Assembly (NCBI RefSeq): GCF_963576545.1
Contig: NC_083651.1
Location: forward strand, 24,803,748 to 24,867,747
Reading direction: 5' to 3'
DNA: 64,000 nt
Origin: Limanda limanda
Lineage: Eukaryota; Chordata; Actinopteri; Pleuronectiformes; Pleuronectidae
Part shown: positions 61,371 to 64,000 of the stretch, piece after piece
Layout: each line of letters opens with the position of its first letter
How positions within the stretch are numbered: position 1 is the first letter of the stretch
The notes under the pieces: model-generated
Databases searched by the model: none
Seen by the model: the letters and a program-made list of their open reading frames with translations, nothing else
Told to the model about the DNA's origin: nothing
Program-made: the position numbers and the translations under genes

Positions 61371-64000
61371 CCAACCGGTCGAGCCAGACTTTTCTTTCTG
61401 TCTTTGATACAACTTTATTTAGTAAATCAGAAAATACAGACACAACCCAGAACAATCCTAGCGAACATCATGCTTTAAAATACAGACATTGGCCTTAAGT
61501 TGTTTTTCTGTTTTAGTCTGAGCCACTGATATTTTAAATCCTAAAACTGATTTATTCCTCTTGCATTGTAGCCACCAAATGAGAGTTGGGAAAATGTATG
61601 ATTTTGGACCTCTGCTTCAAGCCGTACTGTAAATTATATAGCTTGGTTATAAGCAGAAAAAATGGAAGGAGTGATGCCACTTGTCACCCGAACCACATTT
61701 TTGTCTCGAAAATAGCCAGTTTCAGATATCCCTGAAAAACCAGGATTTCCAAATATGTTCTGCCGGCCACAGAGTAATTATTTTCTGTGGCCAGTGCACC
61801 GTACTGTGAGGAAAATAATTCTGACTTCTATTTAGTCTCATTATATGATGTCATGCTGCTGAGTGTACTATAAGTAGATTCTAAAGAGAACATACAAGAA
61901 GGTAGGCAGGTATATCAAGCTTCCACTAATCCAATGATAAGGATCTAGTAAACATTTATTCCAACCACAGTAACAAGCTGTGGCCTTGGGGATATTGCAG
62001 TTGAATCTAGAGTTACCAGGCAATATTAGCTGTTAGTCTCCTCCTTAGCCGTTTCCTGCTCTGCCCCCTCACAGAACCCCTGCCCCCAGCTGCCACAGAT
62101 GAGAAAATAGATTCCAGTTTGGAGTGGGTTCTGTCCAAAACCACTGTGCCACTCAAAGCCAGAGTCGCTTGTGTCATTTTTCCACTGGGTTTCCGTGGTA
62201 TATTTTGACAGGCCATTCCAGCTAAGCTTCGATAAATAGGGGGAGGCTCTTTTTTCCTTTTTCCTCTTCTATCGTTTCCATTTAGAATGTGTAGCATTCA
62301 AGAGGAACTCATGCTCATTTATGTGGCTTTAACTCTTGTATAACAGATTTGACCAAGCCACAAAAAAATCAAACTGGCTTTAATTATTTATTCCTTCTTA
62401 TTGATTGTGTTGTCTGACCGTACTTGCAATCTACCTCTCTCTACATTAGTAATTGATGGTCAGTGTCTGGATTAGGGTCCGTTAATACTACTGCTGGCTG
62501 TGGAATAATTAGCAAATAAATAGCGATCAAGATGGATGTCCACGGTTCTTCCCTCTGGGAATCTAAAAACTAGAGTGGTGATTGGTTGAATAACTTGTAA
62601 AACTAACTACCACTATGTTTCAAGGGTAAACAGACCTTCCTTTAGGCAGTCTGGCATATACTAAACACTTTAGCACATTTTCTGCTTGATAAAACCTTGT
62701 TCAATTTCCTGTGCTTTGTACCACTTAGATAGGTCTGACATGCCAGCACTTCCCCATATTCTCTCGGAATGTGAATTACAAAGAGGAGCGGCACGACCAG
62801 TCGATCAGGCGTCCATACTCCCTCCTGAATGAAATTACTTCAATTAGAGGTTGCAGTCAAGCACAAGAGGACGAAGCGTGTCGTCTTTTATGAACATTTA
62901 TTGTTACACAGTGTAATGACCATGCACACTGTGACCCAGGCTAATGACACCATAGATTAACTTCAGTGGGTAGCCTGTGGGAAAGTCCAAAACTATTCCA
63001 AAGGTATTGATTTCGAGGCTTGCTGTGGAATTGAACTGTCAGGTGTTCCACTGGGCCCTGATATGATATTGATCCCTCTGCTTAGCGACCAACAAAGAGT
63101 CTGGTTACCTGGAACAGCCCGGTCTGGGTCAACGACAGGGGATCCCTCTCCCCCTATAACTGCCTATTGGAATTTTAAATAGAAATTTGATAAACTCAAA
63201 GTCTCTGGGGGTATCAGTGTTGCAGTTCTGCCTGAAGACACTGTCTAACTTCTTCAACTCAGAATATAAGCCATGCTTTGTGGTTTGAATCAACCTCTGC
63301 ATTAGCCGAAAGCCTAATGTAAAGATGCACAGCTCTAGCATTGACATTGTGCTCATGGTTTTGCCGCTGAACACAGGTTAAAGGGAACGTTTGCAATTAA
63401 CGATTCTTCCTCAAGATTCCCCCCAACATTAATGGTGTGACACTCAATGCAAGGTCACTCGGTAAAAGAGAAAGAAAAGAAAGAGGGAACAAAGACTGGC
63501 GGCTGGCAGGGAAATCGCAGAGAGCAGCTTTATTTCTCTCTTCCCATACTCTCCATTTTAATTAGGGTGTCTTTAGCCAAGCTGAGTGGTGTCAGTGAGT
63601 GCATGGAAGCAATCACTACCCTGCGTGGCAGGAGTCAAATGGCTTTGATCAGCTCATGGAGACTGATCCACGGGGACTGTGAGAGGTTTGGGTGATCCCA
63701 CTTGTGTCTGCATGCCAGCCAGGACAGCCGCCACTGCAGTGGCAACCTGCACCCCTCCTCGAGTCGCTCACACTGGGGAAATGTTAATGATAGAGGACTG
63801 TCCTAATGTGCTGCTGTCACTTCACTGTTTTATCCGTCTCGGTGTATTATCTGAGGTGTTTCACTTCACTTGACTTCATGTGAAGCACTCATCAGTCACA
63901 CTGATCAATGTTAGTGCAAGACCCCCCTGCATTTGGCTGTGCAATGAAAAAAAGAAATGATAGAAAAGTAATCCTTACAGACCTCTCCCACTTGGTATTT
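61371..64000. other. No gene recognised
   Basis: No exon or transposon boundary was identified. The stretch 62740-62900 is less AT-rich and low in repeats and could be conserved noncoding sequence, but this cannot be shown from the bases alone. Confidence 0.5.

Overview
The window looks like vertebrate, most probably teleost fish, nuclear DNA. It is AT-rich and full of in-frame stops on both strands. It carries long CA/TG and CT microsatellites and fish-type transposable elements: hAT copies with 8-bp target duplications, a TTAA-flanked Kolobok-like element with a THAP remnant, L2-like 3' tails and a probable solo LTR. I see no intact host protein-coding gene, no tRNA or complete rRNA gene, and nothing prokaryotic. 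Most open frames are short and show no family features, as expected by chance. The stretch is best read as an intergenic region or very large intron, with transposable elements as the recognisable content.

Layout. 1-14.64 kb: mostly unrecognised single-copy sequence with a 21-bp-stem hairpin (5.05 kb), a small CpG-rich patch (5.8 kb), three telomere-type hexamers (7.2 kb), a CA microsatellite (9.0 kb) and a possible L2 remnant (13.4 kb). 14.69-22.20 kb: the standout structure, a 7.5-kb near-perfect palindrome. Two 3574-bp inverted arms (14699-18272 and 18630-22203) pair base for base at a constant coordinate sum of 36902 and flank a 357-bp non-palindromic spacer. Each outer end carries a strong hairpin. 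Each arm carries a CpG-rich promoter-like block followed by a spliced, gene-like unit with a poly(A) signal; the two units point toward each other. 25.1-27.9 kb: an older retroelement fragment split by a 2434-bp Kolobok-like insertion, which holds a 13 x 45-bp minisatellite, a second GC-rich tandem array and a truncated THAP zinc-finger frame. 37.7-39.4 kb: a hAT copy with a perfect 8-bp target duplication, a frameshifted transposase N-terminus and a captured antisense piece of the 3' end of 18S rRNA. 41.8-43.1 kb: a second hAT-type element containing an L2-like tail and the end of a third hAT family. 57.15-57.42 kb: a probable minus-strand solo LTR. 61.04-61.12 kb: a 40-unit TC microsatellite.

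The gene-like unit in the palindrome shares an in-frame TGA between arms, so both copies descend from, or were homogenised to, one already damaged copy. By eye I count only about five substitutions between arms, so the structure is either very young, kept uniform by arm-to-arm gene conversion, or (to be excluded) an assembly artefact. I do not recognise the encoded protein. The palindrome is the best candidate here for an undescribed element: a long-inverted-repeat, gene-carrying mobile unit or a recent inverted duplication.
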